A stretch of DNA of 64,000 bases from Casuarius casuarius. Lineage: Eukaryota > Chordata > Aves > Casuariiformes > Casuariidae. This document shows positions 62,501-64,000 of this stretch, piece after piece; the first letter of the stretch is position 1, and every line of letters begins with the position of its first letter. Location of the stretch: positions 126,704-190,703 of the forward strand of contig PTFA01000363.1 of assembly GCA_003342895.1 (NCBI GenBank), given 5' to 3'. The notes below the pieces were generated by a model. The model worked only from the letters and a program-made list of their open reading frames with translations. It was not told the DNA's origin and ran no database searches. Position numbers and translations under genes: made by a program.

Positions 62501-64000
62501 TAGAAGGCCCAGTGTCATGCAATGTGGTCTCTTTAGCACGGGGGGAACAGAGTCATGACTGAGGTGAGGGAAGGGGGGAAAATGGGAAGCTTCAAGATTA
62601 AGTATTGATATTGTGGAAGAAAGGATAGGAGTATAAATGAAAGGAAATGAGAAGAGAAGAAAGAGAAACTGAGGAAGGCAAATCAGCAGGCACAACTGGC
62701 TCCCCGGGAATCACGGCTCTCAAGACTGGACAGTCAGAAGGCAGCAGAATTTTTACTTAGAGTCCTTGTTTTAATGTGCCCAAGTTAAAAAAAAACAGGA
62801 AAGTGCATTGGAACTGGTGCAAAATATCCGACTTCAGAGAAGAGAAATTTATCAGAATTGGAAAGGAGAAAAGGAGACCCCAGGATAATGCTGGGATTGG
62901 AGTAACTGGGAGTTGTTGCACTGTCTGAATCATCACGTGGCAGCTTCATAGCTCCAGCTCCTGTAATAGGCACTGCCTCAGGCAAAGGAGAGCAGAGAGG
63001 AACCTGGGGGCACATCCTAGGCATTTTCTTTGGAGGAGGAAGAAATTATTACACTCAGGCAACTTCAGGAAGAGCTATCTGAGCTGGGATCAGTATCTTG
63101 GGTGGCCTTTCAGCTGAGAGTAATGAATCAGTCCAAGAGGAAAGCAGCCAGCNCAAAGGAAAGGATGAGTGAGAAAGAGGAGTAACTCAAAGGGATTAAT
63201 GACAGTGACAAGCCAGCCAGCTAAACAGGGAGCATGCCACCTGAGGGGCCTGGGTCTGGCCCCTTACACTGAAATAGCAACCTGCATCATGCACTGCACC
63301 CAGAGCATGGGGCCACTGGCATTCTCAGGTTTTGGAGAAGCACTGTTAGGAAGTAGTTGGTATCCAAGAGAGCTAATGTTGCAGGCATAGCATTTTAAAG
63401 GCTGAGAGGGCCTGGAGGAGGGGCCCAGTTCTGGGGGCTGTGGGGCCAGACACCTCTAATGTTTTATACTTACATGGTATCCTTGCATAGGGTGTCAGGG
63501 AAGAAGGGCTATGAGCTGATGCCTGTTGTTTGGAGTGAGATATCTATCACTGTATACCTACCTGTGGCGCACAGTACTAAAAGCTGAAGAAAAATCTTAC
63601 AATAGGAATTACTCCTGTCTTACAGCAGGAATAGCACAACAGCTGTTTTTAATGGCTTTTAAACTGTTTGGCTGCAATGATCCACAGCATATGCTAACCA
63701 AAAGGGTTATGAGCTGCTAAAATTCACTCATGAAGTAGTCTCTGGAAATGCTGTGTTACAGGATGATTTTGGGTACTTAAATTAAGATACATTGTTCTGT
63801 AATTTTCTGGAGAGGGAATCTGGTCAGTTGGATGGGGGATAGGAAAGCCACTTCCGTGATTACTGAATGAATAAGTATAGTCTGAAGACTTTCTGACTTT
63901 TGCCTGGTCTGAGTTGAACTCAAAGGGTATGGGACAGTGACATTTAGCAGGGCTGACTGGAAACTAAATACAGGTTTACTTGACGCTGCAGTTGCAGTTA
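59550..64000. other. Non-coding stretch, no gene seen
   Basis: The two longest frames, 161 residues (59581-60066, minus) and 146 residues (61537-61977, minus), show no domain, signal peptide or repeat that I can name and are probably chance. The segment at about 60150-60800 is very AT-rich and repeat-free. A purine-rich patch lies at 62540-62680. An unresolved base is at 63153. Confidence 0.4.

Noticed and set aside
1..64000. CRISPR array, bacterial operon or phage content
   Set aside because: There are no regular spacer repeats and no long dense open frames. The repeats and CpG pattern are those of a vertebrate.

Overview
This is vertebrate nuclear DNA, almost all of it non-coding. It is AT-rich, has six isolated unresolved bases (N), lacks long open frames outside GC-rich patches, and carries many old, decayed interspersed repeats. 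The repeats I recognise by eye are CR1 LINE tails, MIR-like SINEs, and the short palindromic elements with 'gacttcag' and 'gggccagat' ends that are common in birds, crocodilians and turtles. I saw no mammalian Alu, L1 or B1 type repeats. I read the source as a sauropsid. The strong decay and low density of the repeats favour a bird, but a crocodilian or turtle is not excluded.

Layout: the left edge holds a CpG island (about 430-905) with a TATA-like box in front, a YY1-like start motif, and an open frame running past the island. This is the best promoter and first-exon candidate, but the protein is unfamiliar. From about 1.4 to 13.7 kb I see no gene. At 13.7-14.1 kb lies a 16-copy, 26-bp minisatellite. 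Next to it is a second CpG-rich patch (14.15-14.88 kb) with a YY1-type start codon, a splice donor 38 nt later and a strong CTCF core match. At 20.2-20.9 kb is a large inverted repeat: two arms of about 207 bp at about 89% identity around a 286-bp spacer. A 1.2-kb CR1 remnant with a readable reverse-transcriptase FADD motif lies antisense at 26.8-28.05 kb. Two further CR1 tails are at 21.5 and 37.7 kb.

The right half is intron-like or intergenic DNA with scattered old SINE and MITE pieces, a CTCF-like site at 38.9 kb, a strong G-quadruplex motif at 40.7 kb, homopolymer runs, and small GC-rich patches at 48.7 and 59.4 kb.

I could not support any protein-coding gene, tRNA, rRNA, CRISPR array or intact transposon. 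The many 60-160 residue open frames look like chance frames. The window is most easily read as a promoter at its left edge followed by a large intron or gene desert. No pathway can be inferred.
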